Shown one piece after another: positions 9,264 through 18,849 of a stretch of 64,000 nucleotides of DNA. A program made the translations under genes and the position numbers. The stretch comes from Bacteroidetes bacterium GWF2_33_16 (lineage in GTDB: Bacteria; Bacteroidota; Bacteroidia; Bacteroidales; UBA12077). The notes beneath the pieces were generated by a model. It had not been told where the DNA came from. It searched no databases and saw only the letters and a list, made by a program, of their open reading frames with translations. The stretch is from contig MEOE01000034.1 of assembly GCA_001768565.1 (NCBI GenBank), forward strand, positions 58,570 through 122,569, in the 5' to 3' direction. Positions within the stretch are counted from its first letter, which is position 1, and each line of letters starts with the position of its first letter.

Positions 9264-9357
9264 ATAACTTTGCGCCCTTATTAATTAGTGTTTATTGGGG
9301 GTGCTTTCTGGCTGTTGGCTTAGCTAGTGCGCCTAACAGCACAGAAAAACAAAAAAG
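9264..9357 (+). promoter_or_regulatory. promoter and structured 5' leader of the DEAD-box helicase
   Basis: TAACTTTG at 9264-9271 matches the -7 consensus. The roughly 80-nt leader that follows contains GCTGTTGG...CCTAACAGC, able to form a hairpin with one bulge shortly before the start codon, and is visibly more GC-rich than other leaders here. Structured leaders are common in RNA-helicase genes that respond to cold, but regulation here is inference. Confidence 0.5.
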
Positions 9358-11349
9358 ATGAATAAATTTGAAGCGCTGGGTATCAACCAAGATATCCTGC
9401 AAGGCATTAATGATTTGGGCTTTGCCGAGCCCATGCCGGTTCAAACCCAAGTAATTCCGGCCTTACTTGAAAAAACAAACGACATTGTTGCTTTAGCACA
9501 AACAGGAACAGGAAAGACAGCTGCTTTTGGTCTTCCAATTCTTCAGCAAATAGTTATTGCTGATAAATTTCCACAAGCAATTATTTTGTCACCAACACGT
9601 GAGTTATGCGTTCAGATTGCAAAAGATCTAATGGCATACTCAAAGTATATGAAAGGTATAAAGATTTTGCCCGTTTATGGCGGTGCAAATATCGATGCCC
9701 AGATACGCGGTTTGCGAATGGGAACACACATTATTGTTGCAACCCCGGGTCGTATTCTTGACCTTATTCACAGACGTACAGCCGATATTTCTGCAGTTAA
9801 AACTGTTGTTCTTGATGAAGCTGATGAAATGCTGAACATGGGTTTCCGCGACGATTTAAACGAGATTCTTGAATCGGTACCAAAAGAACATAGAACATTA
9901 CTATTCTCGGCTACTATGCCTAGAGAAGTTGCTACCATCTCAAAAAAATACATGAGTAATCCTATAGAGATTACTGTTGGAAATAAGAACGAAGGAGCTG
10001 AGAATATTAAACATGCATATTATGTTGTTCAGGCTCGCGACCGCTATTTAGCGTTGAAACGTATTGCCGATATGAATCCGGATATTTACGGTATCATTTT
10101 TTGTCGTACTCGTATGGAAACTAAAGAAGTTGCCGAGTGGCTTATTAAAGATGGTTACAATGCCGATGCGTTGCATGGTGATTTATCGCAGGCACAACGT
10201 GATCAGGTAATGAACCGTTTCAGATTAAAAAATTTACAGATGCTTGTAGCTACCGATGTTGCTGCACGCGGACTCGATGTAAATGATTTAACTCACGTTA
10301 TCAATTACAATTTACCTGATGATATGGAAGTGTACACTCACCGAAGTGGTCGAACGGGTCGTGCAGGTAAAGCGGGTATTTCTATTGCTATTGTGCATCT
10401 TAAAGAGAAATACAGAATTAGAGAGATTGAGAGAAAAATAAACAAGAAGTTTGAGGTACTTGCTGTTCCAACAGGTAAAGAAATATGCAAAAAGCAGCTT
10501 TTCCACTTAATTGAAAAGATGGAAAAAGTGGAGGTTAATAATGAATTAATTGAAGAATTTTTGCCCGAAGTGAATAAAAAACTTGAATGGCTCGAACGAG
10601 ATGAATTAATTAAACATTTTGTTTCTCTAGAGTTTAATAGGTTTTTAGAGTATTATAAAAATGCTTCTGATTTGAATGCTCCTGATGAGAAATTTACAGA
10701 ATATAGAGAGCGCGACGGGGACAGAAGAAAACGAGGAGAAAGAAGTAGTAACCGCAACGACAGAAGCGATAGAGGTGACAGAGGCGATAGCAGATCGAAA
10801 GACTTTAAACGTTTGTTTGTAAATATTGGAAAAAACCAGGGATTAAATCCTCAACGGCTAATGGGTTTAGTTAATGAGGCTACCCACGAAAAAAATATTC
10901 CAGTAGGGAAAATAGATATTATGAAATCATTTTCATTCTTCGAAATTGATAATCAGTTTGTTGATAAAGTAATGAGCGGATTAAATTTAGCCAATTTTGA
11001 TGGCGTTAAGGTGAGTACAGAAATTGCCAACGAAAAACCTTCTGGTGATTCAGACAGAGGCGAAAGAAAACCTTTTGGAAGAGATCGGGAACGCAGATCA
11101 TCTGACAGAGAAAGACCTGAACGTAGATCTTCAGACAGAGGACATTCAGAACGCAGATATTCTGATAGAGAACGTCCTGAAAGAAGATCATCTGAAGGTG
11201 GTGAGCGTCCAGAAAGAAAAACATCTGAAGGAGGCGATCGTCCATTAAGAAGATCATCTGAACGTCCGGAATGGAAACAATTCGACAGAGATAGCACTCC
11301 AAAAAGATCTGAATCATCAGGAAAAAGACCACGAACAAATAGAAAATAA
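9358..11349 (+). CDS. DEAD-box ATP-dependent RNA helicase (DeaD/CsdA type)
   Basis: A 663-residue RNA helicase. Motifs in order: Q motif (PMPVQTQ), I (AQTGTGKT), Ia (PTRELC), II (DEAD), III (SAT) and VI (HRSGRTGRAG). A DbpA/CsdA-type RNA-binding domain follows at about 480-555 (FKRLFVNIGKNQGLNPQRLMGLVNEAT). The C-terminal 110 residues are low-complexity Arg/Ser/Glu repeats (RPERRSSDR-like), and a second RG/RD-rich tract precedes the RNA-binding domain. These basic tails usually add nonspecific RNA affinity. It likely acts in ribosome assembly or mRNA turnover. A perfect terminator follows. Confidence 0.95.
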   Translation: MNKFEALGINQDILQGINDLGFAEPMPVQTQVIPALLEKTNDIVALAQTGTGKTAAFGLPILQQIVIADKFPQAIILSPTRELCVQIAKDLMAYSKYMKGIKILPVYGGANIDAQIRGLRMGTHIIVATPGRILDLIHRRTADISAVKTVVLDEADEMLNMGFRDDLNEILESVPKEHRTLLFSATMPREVATISKKYMSNPIEITVGNKNEGAENIKHAYYVVQARDRYLALKRIADMNPDIYGIIFCRTRMETKEVAEWLIKDGYNADALHGDLSQAQRDQVMNRFRLKNLQMLVATDVAARGLDVNDLTHVINYNLPDDMEVYTHRSGRTGRAGKAGISIAIVHLKEKYRIREIERKINKKFEVLAVPTGKEICKKQLFHLIEKMEKVEVNNELIEEFLPEVNKKLEWLERDELIKHFVSLEFNRFLEYYKNASDLNAPDEKFTEYRERDGDRRKRGERSSNRNDRSDRGDRGDSRSKDFKRLFVNIGKNQGLNPQRLMGLVNEATHEKNIPVGKIDIMKSFSFFEIDNQFVDKVMSGLNLANFDGVKVSTEIANEKPSGDSDRGERKPFGRDRERRSSDRERPERRSSDRGHSERRYSDRERPERRSSEGGERPERKTSEGGDRPLRRSSERPEWKQFDRDSTPKRSESSGKRPRTNRK

Positions 11350-11361
11350 AATATAAAAATG

Positions 11362-11397
11362 AAAATAACAGCAAGATTGACCTTGCTGTTATTTTTT
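11362..11397. terminator. bidirectional rho-independent terminator
   Basis: A perfect 14-bp stem (AAAATAACAGCAAG with its complement) and a 6-base loop, flanked by A and T runs. It separates the convergent helicase and rsmI genes and can serve both. Confidence 0.9.
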
Positions 11398-11433
11398 AAA
11401 TTACTTTTTTAATAAATAATCTGTAACGATTAT

Positions 11434-12165
11434 TTATGCCTGTTCATCTCCTTCTTCTTCCTCTTCGGGGGTTGCATTAAGTATTCGGTTATAGCTGGTC
11501 GTTCCTTCTACAATAATAACAATTTCGCCTTTAACAGTAGATTTGCTATAGTACTGAATTAATTCTTTTATAGTTCCACGGATATTCTCTTCGTAAATCT
11601 TTGTTAGTTCGCGCGAAACACATGCACGACGATCATCACCTAATATTTCAGCAAATTGAGTTAGGGTTTTTACCAGGCGGTAAGGTGACTCGTAAAAGAC
11701 CATTGTCTTTTCCTCTTCCTTAAGCTCGGCCAAACGCTTCAAACGTCCTTTTTTCTGTGGCAAAAAACCTTCGAACGAAAACCTGTCGTTTGGTAATGCC
11801 GAATTAACAAGCGCAGGAACAAATGCAGTAGCACCGGGCAAGCACTCCACGTCAACACCTGCTTCGATACAAGCACGAGCAATAAGAAATCCCGGATCAG
11901 AAATTCCGGGTGTACCAGCATCGGTAACAACAGCAATCGACTCACCAGCTTTAATTCGCTCAACAAGGTTTGGCACCGATCTATGCTCATTAAATTTATG
12001 ATGTGCAATTACTGGTTTTTCGATTTCATAATGCTTAAGCAGAAAAATAGTTTTGCGTGTGTCCTCAGCTAAAATCAAATCAACCTCTTTTAAAATACGA
12101 AGTGCCCGAAGTGTTATATCCTCGAGATTACCTATAGGCGTGGGAACAAGATAAAGTTTACTCAT
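11434..12165 (-). CDS. rsmI: 16S rRNA (cytidine(1402)-2'-O)-methyltransferase
   Basis: A 243-residue SAM-dependent tetrapyrrole-methylase-fold enzyme that methylates the 2'-O of C1402 in the 16S decoding centre. The RsmI hallmarks are present: LYLVPTPIGNLEDITLRAL at the N-terminus, AEDTRKT near 34-40, VTDAGTPGISDPG near 81-93 and SFEGFLP near 128. Length is close to the family's usual 280 minus a short tail; the C-terminus is acidic (TPEEEEEGDEQA). Convergent with the helicase gene across a shared terminator. Confidence 0.95.
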   Translation of the reverse strand: MSKLYLVPTPIGNLEDITLRALRILKEVDLILAEDTRKTIFLLKHYEIEKPVIAHHKFNEHRSVPNLVERIKAGESIAVVTDAGTPGISDPGFLIARACIEAGVDVECLPGATAFVPALVNSALPNDRFSFEGFLPQKKGRLKRLAELKEEEKTMVFYESPYRLVKTLTQFAEILGDDRRACVSRELTKIYEENIRGTIKELIQYYSKSTVKGEIVIIVEGTTSYNRILNATPEEEEEGDEQA

Positions 12166-12359
12166 TTACAGTTTTTTAATAATTGGTATAAAGGTAAAAA
12201 TTTGAATTATGAATAACGAATATCAATTATTCAATTTCGAGGCAATGAATTCATTTATTGAGATTTTTATTTTAAAACTCAATATAAATAAATAATTACT
12301 TATCTTATTTGTGTTATTTTCTGGTTTCTTTAGCTTTCGCAAAATCTTAAAATCCGCAT

Positions 12360-12773
12360 TTATTTAAAAGATTCACGAAAATTAGTCAAATTGGTAATCT
12401 TTGTCTTTTCAAAAGATTCAAGAATTAATAAGTCTTTATCTCCTGTAATAAGATAATCGGCCTTCCCATCCTTCGCAAGGGCTAATAAAAAGTTATCTTT
12501 TTTGTCACGACAAATTCTGACATCGCTCTTTACTATTACAATTTCCCCATATTCATCTATAAGATCGATTAATGTAGCAATATCATCTTCAGTAAAAAAT
12601 GGTTTAAGTTTTTCTCTACTGGTTACATCAATAAATTCAGTCATTAACTCATGACTAAAAAGCAGAACAACTTTTCCTTTTAAAATTAGCTTATCTAGGT
12701 CACCAAGAGATTTTGAAATTAAAAAGCTAATCCAAATATTTGTATCAAATATTATTCTATTTTTCTTTTTCAT
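12360..12773 (-). CDS. PIN-domain toxin (COG1569-type)
   Basis: The toxin half of a type II pair. From the ATG at 12773 it has 137 residues with a PIN RNase core: NRIIFDTNIWISFLIS (first Asp), ELMTEF, RDKKDNFLLALAKDG (Asp pair) and YLITGDKDLL (last Asp), so the acidic metal site is complete. A longer in-frame start at 12818 would run deep into the antitoxin and is less likely. The start overlaps the antitoxin stop by 17 bp, a translational-coupling arrangement. Activity on RNA is family knowledge. Confidence 0.85.
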   Translation of the reverse strand: MKKKNRIIFDTNIWISFLISKSLGDLDKLILKGKVVLLFSHELMTEFIDVTSREKLKPFFTEDDIATLIDLIDEYGEIVIVKSDVRICRDKKDNFLLALAKDGKADYLITGDKDLLILESFEKTKITNLTNFRESFK

Positions 12774-12981
12774 ACCTTGCTTTCCTAACAGCTTCAACTT
12801 CTTCAGCAATTTGTTCAAATGATGGGGTATTTTCTGATTTAGCTCTTAGTCTTTCAAGTAGCCTTTTAAATTCATTTTTCCTGTATGATGAATCTGAAAT
12901 TTTTATAAGTTTCAAGTCAGCAAGATTTTTCAATAATTTCTTTGCTGTTGGATTTAATATTTCGATTCTAATTGATTCCAT
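12757..12981 (-). CDS. antitoxin of the PIN toxin
   Basis: A 74-residue protein starting MESIRIEILNPTAKKLLKNLADLKLI, the usual pattern of small antitoxins found with COG1569 PIN proteins (AbrB/RHH-like or unstructured), ending in a charged helix (EEVEAVRKARYEKEK) that presumably wraps the toxin. It is transcribed first and overlaps the toxin start by 17 bp. Whether it also represses its own promoter is not visible here. Confidence 0.8.
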   Translation of the reverse strand: MESIRIEILNPTAKKLLKNLADLKLIKISDSSYRKNEFKRLLERLRAKSENTPSFEQIAEEVEAVRKARYEKEK

Positions 12982-13081
12982 ATTTATTTTTTATACAAAG
13001 ATAACTTTTTATTCGCCCACATTCCATTCCCATTCAAAAAATGGCATTAAACAAATAATTAAATAATAATTTTTCTTGTTT

Positions 13082-13145
13082 CCCGCCTACAGCGGGCAAA
13101 CTTGATCCTTGTTTCTTAATCTTGATACTCGATACGAATATCTCT
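13082..13145. repeat. short palindrome with CTTGAT repeat tail
   Basis: CCCGC, CTACA, GCGGG hairpin at 13082-13096 followed by CTTGATCCTTGTTTCTTAAT-like text, a second example of the arrangement at 8006-8160. Confidence 0.55.
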
Positions 13146-13151
13146 GTACTC

Positions 13152-13931
13152 TTAATTTATATATTTTCTTCGAACCAACTCAACTAGTTTTTCTACATTC
13201 TCATCTTCGAAATCCCAGGTAAAACTATCTTTTAAATAACTTATAGCATTCTCGAATGTATCGAAATTATTTAATAGCTGAATTGTTTCACCGAATTGAT
13301 TTTTATCACCATTAAAAAGCTCACGGATAAATACAAACTTATCGTTCAATCCAATTGCCGAATTTATATCTTTTATTGGCTTCGATTTAAGTTTGCTCGA
13401 CACATCCTTTTTATCTGATTTCTCTTTTCCAATGGTATCGTGCATAAAGGCTCTTGATTGAAATTTGTCGGCCATAATTTCATGAGAAGCATCTGATTTA
13501 TATTGTTTTGCAGGCTCCTTTTTGATTTTTTCTTCTTTTAAAACAATAACTTTTTTGAGTTCGACAGGTTTTGCAGTTTCTTTATTTTCATCTCTCTTTT
13601 CAATGATAATTACAGGATCGGGTTGCTCTACCAATTCTTGTTTTTTTGTAACAGGTTTTGGATGGTGTTTTTCTATTTCTTCTACAACCCTCACTTCGAG
13701 AAGCTTTTCGGTCGGTTTATGAATTGTTGATTTCTCTTCACTTTGATATTCAGAAATGTATGTACCCTGTGCATTTAATTTTAGTAATAAATCATAAAGA
13801 TTTCTTACTTTTGACAAAGCAAGGTCGATATCGATTTGATGAATCTGGTTTGGATTATCGAACCGGTTAATAAAAGAATAGATTTCCCGGATATCATTTA
13901 TAATATTCTTGTGGATTTCTGTTTTATTCAT
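13152..13931 (-). CDS. conserved Bacteroidetes protein of unknown function
   Basis: About 259 residues from the ATG at 13931 (an upstream ATG at 13952 is possible). Three parts are visible: an N-terminal helical segment (about 1-60), a long Lys/Glu-rich linker (about 70-180), and a C-terminal helical domain with FVFIRELFNGDKNQFGETIQLLNNFDTFENAISYLKDSFTW. The last domain is typical of a cytoplasmic protein family conserved in Bacteroidetes whose function I do not know. It is divergent from tdk with about 54 bp between the starts, so the promoters overlap. Confidence 0.75.
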   Translation of the reverse strand: MNKTEIHKNIINDIREIYSFINRFDNPNQIHQIDIDLALSKVRNLYDLLLKLNAQGTYISEYQSEEKSTIHKPTEKLLEVRVVEEIEKHHPKPVTKKQELVEQPDPVIIIEKRDENKETAKPVELKKVIVLKEEKIKKEPAKQYKSDASHEIMADKFQSRAFMHDTIGKEKSDKKDVSSKLKSKPIKDINSAIGLNDKFVFIRELFNGDKNQFGETIQLLNNFDTFENAISYLKDSFTWDFEDENVEKLVELVRRKYIN

Positions 13932-13985
13932 AATCAATATTGTTTTTTGCAAAAATAACGATAAAAGTTAAGAAATTGATATACG

Positions 13986-14576
13986 ATGTTTTTCGAAGGT
14001 ACAAATAAAAAATCCAAAAACAGAGGTTGGGTAGAGGTAATTTGCGGTTCGATGTTTTCGGGCAAAACTGAAGAATTAATACGCCGATTACGTAGGGCAG
14101 AATATGCCAAATTAAAGGTTGAGATTTTTAAACCCATGATCGATACCCGCTACTCCGAAGAAGATGTTGTTTCACATGATTCAACAACTATTCGTTCAAC
14201 CCCGGTTTCATCTTCAGGTAATATCTTACTACTTACCGGCGATGTAGATGTTGTAGGAATTGACGAAGCCCAGTTTTTTGATAAAAACCTTGTTGATGTG
14301 TGCAACCAACTTGCCAACAATGGAATAAGAGTTATCGTTGCAGGTCTTGATATGGATTATCTGGGTAATCCTTTTGGTCCTATTCCGGCACTTCTGGCCG
14401 AAGCCGAATATGTTACCAAGGTTCATGCTATTTGCATGCGTTGTGGAAATCTGGCTCAATACTCGCATAGAATTGCCAAAAGTGATAAACTGGTATTGTT
14501 GGGCGAAAAAACAGAATACGAACCTCTATGCAGGGTTTGCTTTAACGAAGCACTAAAAGAAAAAAAGGACAATTAG
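13986..14576 (+). CDS. tdk: thymidine kinase
   Basis: A 196-residue type II thymidine kinase that phosphorylates thymidine in the salvage pathway. Visible features are the P-loop GSMFSGKT at 21-28, the Walker B-like DEAQFF near 94, the lasso/thymidine-binding segment, and zinc cysteines in CMRCG and CRVC. Length is normal. It is followed 12 bp later by murF-alr, so the two are probably co-transcribed. Confidence 0.95.
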   Translation: MFFEGTNKKSKNRGWVEVICGSMFSGKTEELIRRLRRAEYAKLKVEIFKPMIDTRYSEEDVVSHDSTTIRSTPVSSSGNILLLTGDVDVVGIDEAQFFDKNLVDVCNQLANNGIRVIVAGLDMDYLGNPFGPIPALLAEAEYVTKVHAICMRCGNLAQYSHRIAKSDKLVLLGEKTEYEPLCRVCFNEALKEKKDN

Positions 14577-14588
14577 AACAGATTAAAA

Positions 14589-17048
14589 ATGTATACAATT
14601 TCTGTTATATCGAATTTACTAAATGCAAAACTCATTGGAAATGACTCCGGTTCTATTGAGCATTTACTTATTGATAGCAGGAATGCAGTTTCATCACCCA
14701 ATACACTTTTTTTTGCTATTCGGGGCGAAAGACACGATGGGCATAAATTCATAAATGAATTATACGAAAAAGGAATTCGTAATTTTGTAGTTGAGCAATT
14801 ACCAGAGTATCACAAAAATTATACAGAGGCTAGTTTTTTAGTTGTTTCTAGTGCAATTATAGCATTGCATCAGCTTGCAGCATATCATCGAAAACAATTT
14901 AACTATCCTGTAATTGGAATTACCGGGAGCAACGGAAAAACAATTGTTAAAGAATGGCTTTACCATGTGCTGCAAACACAGAAGAATATTGTTCGAAGTC
15001 CAAAAAGCTTTAACTCACAGGTTGGTGTTCCTCTGTCGGTATGGTTAATGAACAAATCATACGATCTGGCTATTTTCGAAGCAGGAATTTCGTTACCAGG
15101 AGAGATGGAAAAGCTTGAAGAGATTATTAAACCCACTATAGGGCTTATTACAAATATTGGGGAATCGCATCAGGAAAACTTTGATGACTATAAACAAAAA
15201 GCTGTTGAAAAACTCAGTCTTTTTAAAAATTCCGAAACGATCGTATATTGCCGTGATCATTTATTAATTCACGAATTGATACAGAATGATCATGAATTTG
15301 CGAAAAAGAAATGCTTTACTTGGTCAACAAAATCTGAGGCAGATCTAATAGTTCATTCCAGCATAAAAAATCATCAACATACAACACTACAAATTGAGTA
15401 TAGCAAAAATAAAGTAGAGATAATTATTCCCTTTACCGATAGCGCGTCTATCGAAGATGCAACGCATGTTATTGCACTATTATGTGCATTAGGATACAAC
15501 TTATTTGATTTTAAAAATCAGCTGGAATCTATTCCTCCCGTAGCAATGCGATTAGAACTTAAAAATGGAATTAACCGATGTACACTTATAAATGATAGTT
15601 ACAACTCCGACTTAAACTCATTGAACATTGCATTACATTATTTAGATCAGCAAAATCAGCATAGTAAGAAAATATTGATACTTTCTGATATTCTACAAAG
15701 CGGTAAAGATCACAAACAATTATACACTGAGGTTTCGCAGTTAATAAGCAAGTATAATATATACGAGATTATTGGCATTGGACCTGGTATTGCATCACAA
15801 AAAGATATTTTTACAATTGAAAAAAGTTTCTTTTCTTCAACCATTGAATTTCTTGAAAAATTACCTCCAAATCGTTTTTCCGATTCGGCCATACTTTTAA
15901 AAGGCTCAAGGGCATTTGAGTTCGAAAAAATTTCATCGGTACTCGAAGAGAAAGTACATAGAACAATTCTGGAGATAAACCTGAATGCACTGATAAGCAA
16001 TTTAAATTACTTTAAGTCGAAATTAAATCCCGGAACAAAAATAATGGTAATGGTTAAAGCACTTTCATATGGCAGCGGAACACATGAAATTGCCAATATA
16101 TTGCAATATCAGGGAGTTGATTATCTGGGAGTAGCTTTTGCCGATGAAGGTGTTGCACTTCGCGAAGCAGGAATTAAACTACCTATTATAGTTATGAATC
16201 CAGAGCTTAATAGTTTCGACATCATGGTTCGACACAAACTAGAGCCCGAAATATATAGCTTTTTAGTACTTAAACAGTTTATTGATACCGTGAGAGTATT
16301 AGGAACTAAAGATTATCCAATCCACATTAAAATCGATTCTGGGATGCATCGTCTGGGTTTTATGTCAAACGAGATTGATGTACTCATAAATGAGTTAATG
16401 ATAAACAAAAATGTAAAGGTAGCGTCGATATTCTCGCACCTTGCCGCCAGCGACGAAGATGTTCACGACTCATTTACTGAACAACAAATTTCTACGTTTG
16501 ACAAGTTGAGTACAAAAATTAGTAATAAATTGAACTATTCTATAATTCGCCATATACTCAACTCTGCAGGTATTGAACGATTTCCTCAAGGTCAGTTCGA
16601 TATGGTAAGACTCGGAATAGGGTTGTATGGTATATCGGCATTATATGGGAATCAACTGGCTAATGTAAGTACACTTAAAAGTACTGTTATACAGATAAAA
16701 CAAGTTGCCAAAGGCGAAACAATAGGCTATAATCGTAAAGGTATAGCAACAGATGAAATAACTGTAGCAATTATTCCTGTTGGATATGCCGATGGTTTAA
16801 ACCGTCATTTGAGCAATGGTAAAGGAAAACTTTTTATTAAGGGACATATTGTTCCAATTATTGGAAATATTTGTATGGATATGTGTATGGCCGATATTAC
16901 TGGTTGTGACATAAACGAAGGTGATGAAGTGATTGTATTTGGCAAGGAGATTTCTGTTACCAATATGGCAAATACATTACAAACTATTCCCTACGAGATT
17001 TTTACGGGCATATCAACACGAGTTAAACGAGTTTATTTCCATGAATAG
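14589..17048 (+). CDS. murF/alr: bifunctional MurF ligase / alanine racemase
   Basis: A natural fusion of two cell-wall enzymes. Residues 1-450 are MurF, which adds D-Ala-D-Ala to the UDP-MurNAc tripeptide, with the ATP P-loop GITGSNGKT near 115-123. Residues 455-819 are a PLP-dependent alanine racemase: the PLP lysine lies in VMVKALSYGSG, the catalytic Tyr in IGYNRKG, and GNICMDMCMADI is the usual active-site strand. The fusion makes D-Ala and uses the dipeptide in one protein and is typical of Bacteroidetes. The P-loop Lys-Thr, usually followed by Thr, is followed by Ile here (GKTIVKE), a mild departure. Confidence 0.95.
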   Translation: MYTISVISNLLNAKLIGNDSGSIEHLLIDSRNAVSSPNTLFFAIRGERHDGHKFINELYEKGIRNFVVEQLPEYHKNYTEASFLVVSSAIIALHQLAAYHRKQFNYPVIGITGSNGKTIVKEWLYHVLQTQKNIVRSPKSFNSQVGVPLSVWLMNKSYDLAIFEAGISLPGEMEKLEEIIKPTIGLITNIGESHQENFDDYKQKAVEKLSLFKNSETIVYCRDHLLIHELIQNDHEFAKKKCFTWSTKSEADLIVHSSIKNHQHTTLQIEYSKNKVEIIIPFTDSASIEDATHVIALLCALGYNLFDFKNQLESIPPVAMRLELKNGINRCTLINDSYNSDLNSLNIALHYLDQQNQHSKKILILSDILQSGKDHKQLYTEVSQLISKYNIYEIIGIGPGIASQKDIFTIEKSFFSSTIEFLEKLPPNRFSDSAILLKGSRAFEFEKISSVLEEKVHRTILEINLNALISNLNYFKSKLNPGTKIMVMVKALSYGSGTHEIANILQYQGVDYLGVAFADEGVALREAGIKLPIIVMNPELNSFDIMVRHKLEPEIYSFLVLKQFIDTVRVLGTKDYPIHIKIDSGMHRLGFMSNEIDVLINELMINKNVKVASIFSHLAASDEDVHDSFTEQQISTFDKLSTKISNKLNYSIIRHILNSAGIERFPQGQFDMVRLGIGLYGISALYGNQLANVSTLKSTVIQIKQVAKGETIGYNRKGIATDEITVAIIPVGYADGLNRHLSNGKGKLFIKGHIVPIIGNICMDMCMADITGCDINEGDEVIVFGKEISVTNMANTLQTIPYEIFTGISTRVKRVYFHE

Positions 17049-17266
17049 TTTTCCACAAAATTACTTTTAAATAAAAATTCGAATAATGGTTTGTTAAAAA
17101 CTCTGCATATACTATAAATATTGACACACAACAACCTTAACACTGCTTTATAACGTTTTAATTCGTTTTCATTAGTCAAAATCTTTCAATTACATAAGGT
17201 TATTGGTTTTGAATCCAGTAAAAATTTATTTTAATTTGTCTTTTTATTTTTAGCAAAACCATAATA

Positions 17267-18712
17267 ATGAATAGCTCCCGATCATTATATATCAAAATTG
17301 GATTAATCTTGTTTCTGTTTGTTGTAGTTTCTATAATAAACTCGAGTATAAGGTTACGTTTGTTTGGTGCAAATATTGAAAACGAAGAGATTGTTAACTC
17401 ATCTATTAAGAACGAGATAAATGGAATTTTCTATCTGGAGAAAGCTGCTCAAATTGATTCTACATTAAAATCGATTACAGCTAAAAATCATTTTAACGGG
17501 AATGTATTGGTTGCTTATAAAGGAAATTGCATTTTTAAGAAATCATATGGTTATGCCGACCTAAATAAGAAAGAAGAATTAACCACCGAATCGATTTTTC
17601 AGCTGGCTTCCCTAAGCAAGCAATTTACAGCTATGGCTGTAATGATTTTGAAGGAACAAGGCAAATTAAGCTATGACGATACGGTTACAAAATACATTCC
17701 TGAACTACCATATAAAGGTATAACAATACGCATGTTATTAAACCACACATCTGGATTACCTAATTATATGTGGCTTACCGAAAACTATTGGAAAGAAAAA
17801 AACGCTCCTTACAACGAAGATATTATTAAGATGTTTGAAGAAACCAAAACACCTATATATTTTAGTCCTGGTCGACGTTTTGATTATTCAAACACCGGTT
17901 ATGTATTGTTGGCATCAGTTGTAGAAAGGGTTTCACGTAAACGTTTTTCCACTTTTATGGAAGATGAGATTTTTATTCCACTAGGCATGGAAAATTCTTT
18001 CGTTTACAGCAGTTCTTTTAAAACAAGAAAAAACATGCTAAAAGGATATGGTATTCGTGGTAAAAGATACAGAGTAATTGACGAAACAGTAAATGATGGT
18101 ACTGTTGGCGACAAGGGTGTTTATTCAACAATTGACGATCTTTTTAAATGGGATCAGGCATTATATGCAAATACGATCGTTTCGGAAGAAACAATGAATG
18201 AGGCATTGTCTGGTTTTAAAATACGGAATAAGTATAACGTTAATTATGGCTTTGGATTTAGGTTGACCCAAAGGGACAACAAAAAAGTCGTTTATCACCA
18301 CGGACGCTGGAATGGTTTCAGAACCAGTATTTATCGTTTTGTTGAAGATAACAATACAATAATTGTATTAAATCATACTTCAACATCATTAAATAGCACC
18401 ATAATCAGAAATATCGAAAAGGTTTTTTCCGATACATCTGCAACTGATATTACCAGAGATGTTATTTCTACTATTATTGATTCGGGTATTGATAGTGGAA
18501 TAAAAAAATATTATAACCTGAAGTTATCATCTGGTAATGTGGTACTTGATACATTAAAGTTTAATCAGACATCTCAAATTCTCACAAAGGAGAAAAATAT
18601 AAATTTAGCCGAAAAGATTGTCTTATTTAAAACAATGTATGTATTGGGCGAGCTTGATACTAATTTTATGAATGAGAAATACTTTTTGAAATCGCTTTCG
18701 CTGGCTAATTAG
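17267..18712 (+). CDS. membrane-anchored serine hydrolase (beta-lactamase class C fold)
   Basis: A 481-residue protein with an N-terminal membrane anchor or signal (about 8-27). The class C/AmpC-like catalytic domain shows the three expected motifs: S115-L-S-K118 (SxxK), YSNTGY near 210 (YxN) and HHGRWNG near 345 (third motif). These proteins are esterases or D-aminopeptidases as often as beta-lactamases, so resistance should not be assumed. It is a single gene with a 218-bp upstream gap with no gene seen in it. Confidence 0.85.
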   Translation: MNSSRSLYIKIGLILFLFVVVSIINSSIRLRLFGANIENEEIVNSSIKNEINGIFYLEKAAQIDSTLKSITAKNHFNGNVLVAYKGNCIFKKSYGYADLNKKEELTTESIFQLASLSKQFTAMAVMILKEQGKLSYDDTVTKYIPELPYKGITIRMLLNHTSGLPNYMWLTENYWKEKNAPYNEDIIKMFEETKTPIYFSPGRRFDYSNTGYVLLASVVERVSRKRFSTFMEDEIFIPLGMENSFVYSSSFKTRKNMLKGYGIRGKRYRVIDETVNDGTVGDKGVYSTIDDLFKWDQALYANTIVSEETMNEALSGFKIRNKYNVNYGFGFRLTQRDNKKVVYHHGRWNGFRTSIYRFVEDNNTIIVLNHTSTSLNSTIIRNIEKVFSDTSATDITRDVISTIIDSGIDSGIKKYYNLKLSSGNVVLDTLKFNQTSQILTKEKNINLAEKIVLFKTMYVLGELDTNFMNEKYFLKSLSLAN

Positions 18713-18849
18713 ATCTTTTGTTTTATCCATTCACCCTACATTTTTCTATCTTAAATGTAAAGATAATATCCACAAAAAATCGCAAGGCTAAAATAGGCAA
18801 AGCTTACTGCTACCTACTATTCCCTACTTCAAGATTCTGGTTAACTCCC

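Noticed and set aside
10953-11374. Open frames on both strands over the helicase tail
   Set aside because: They are by-products of the Arg/Ser/Glu repeat codons of the helicase gene.
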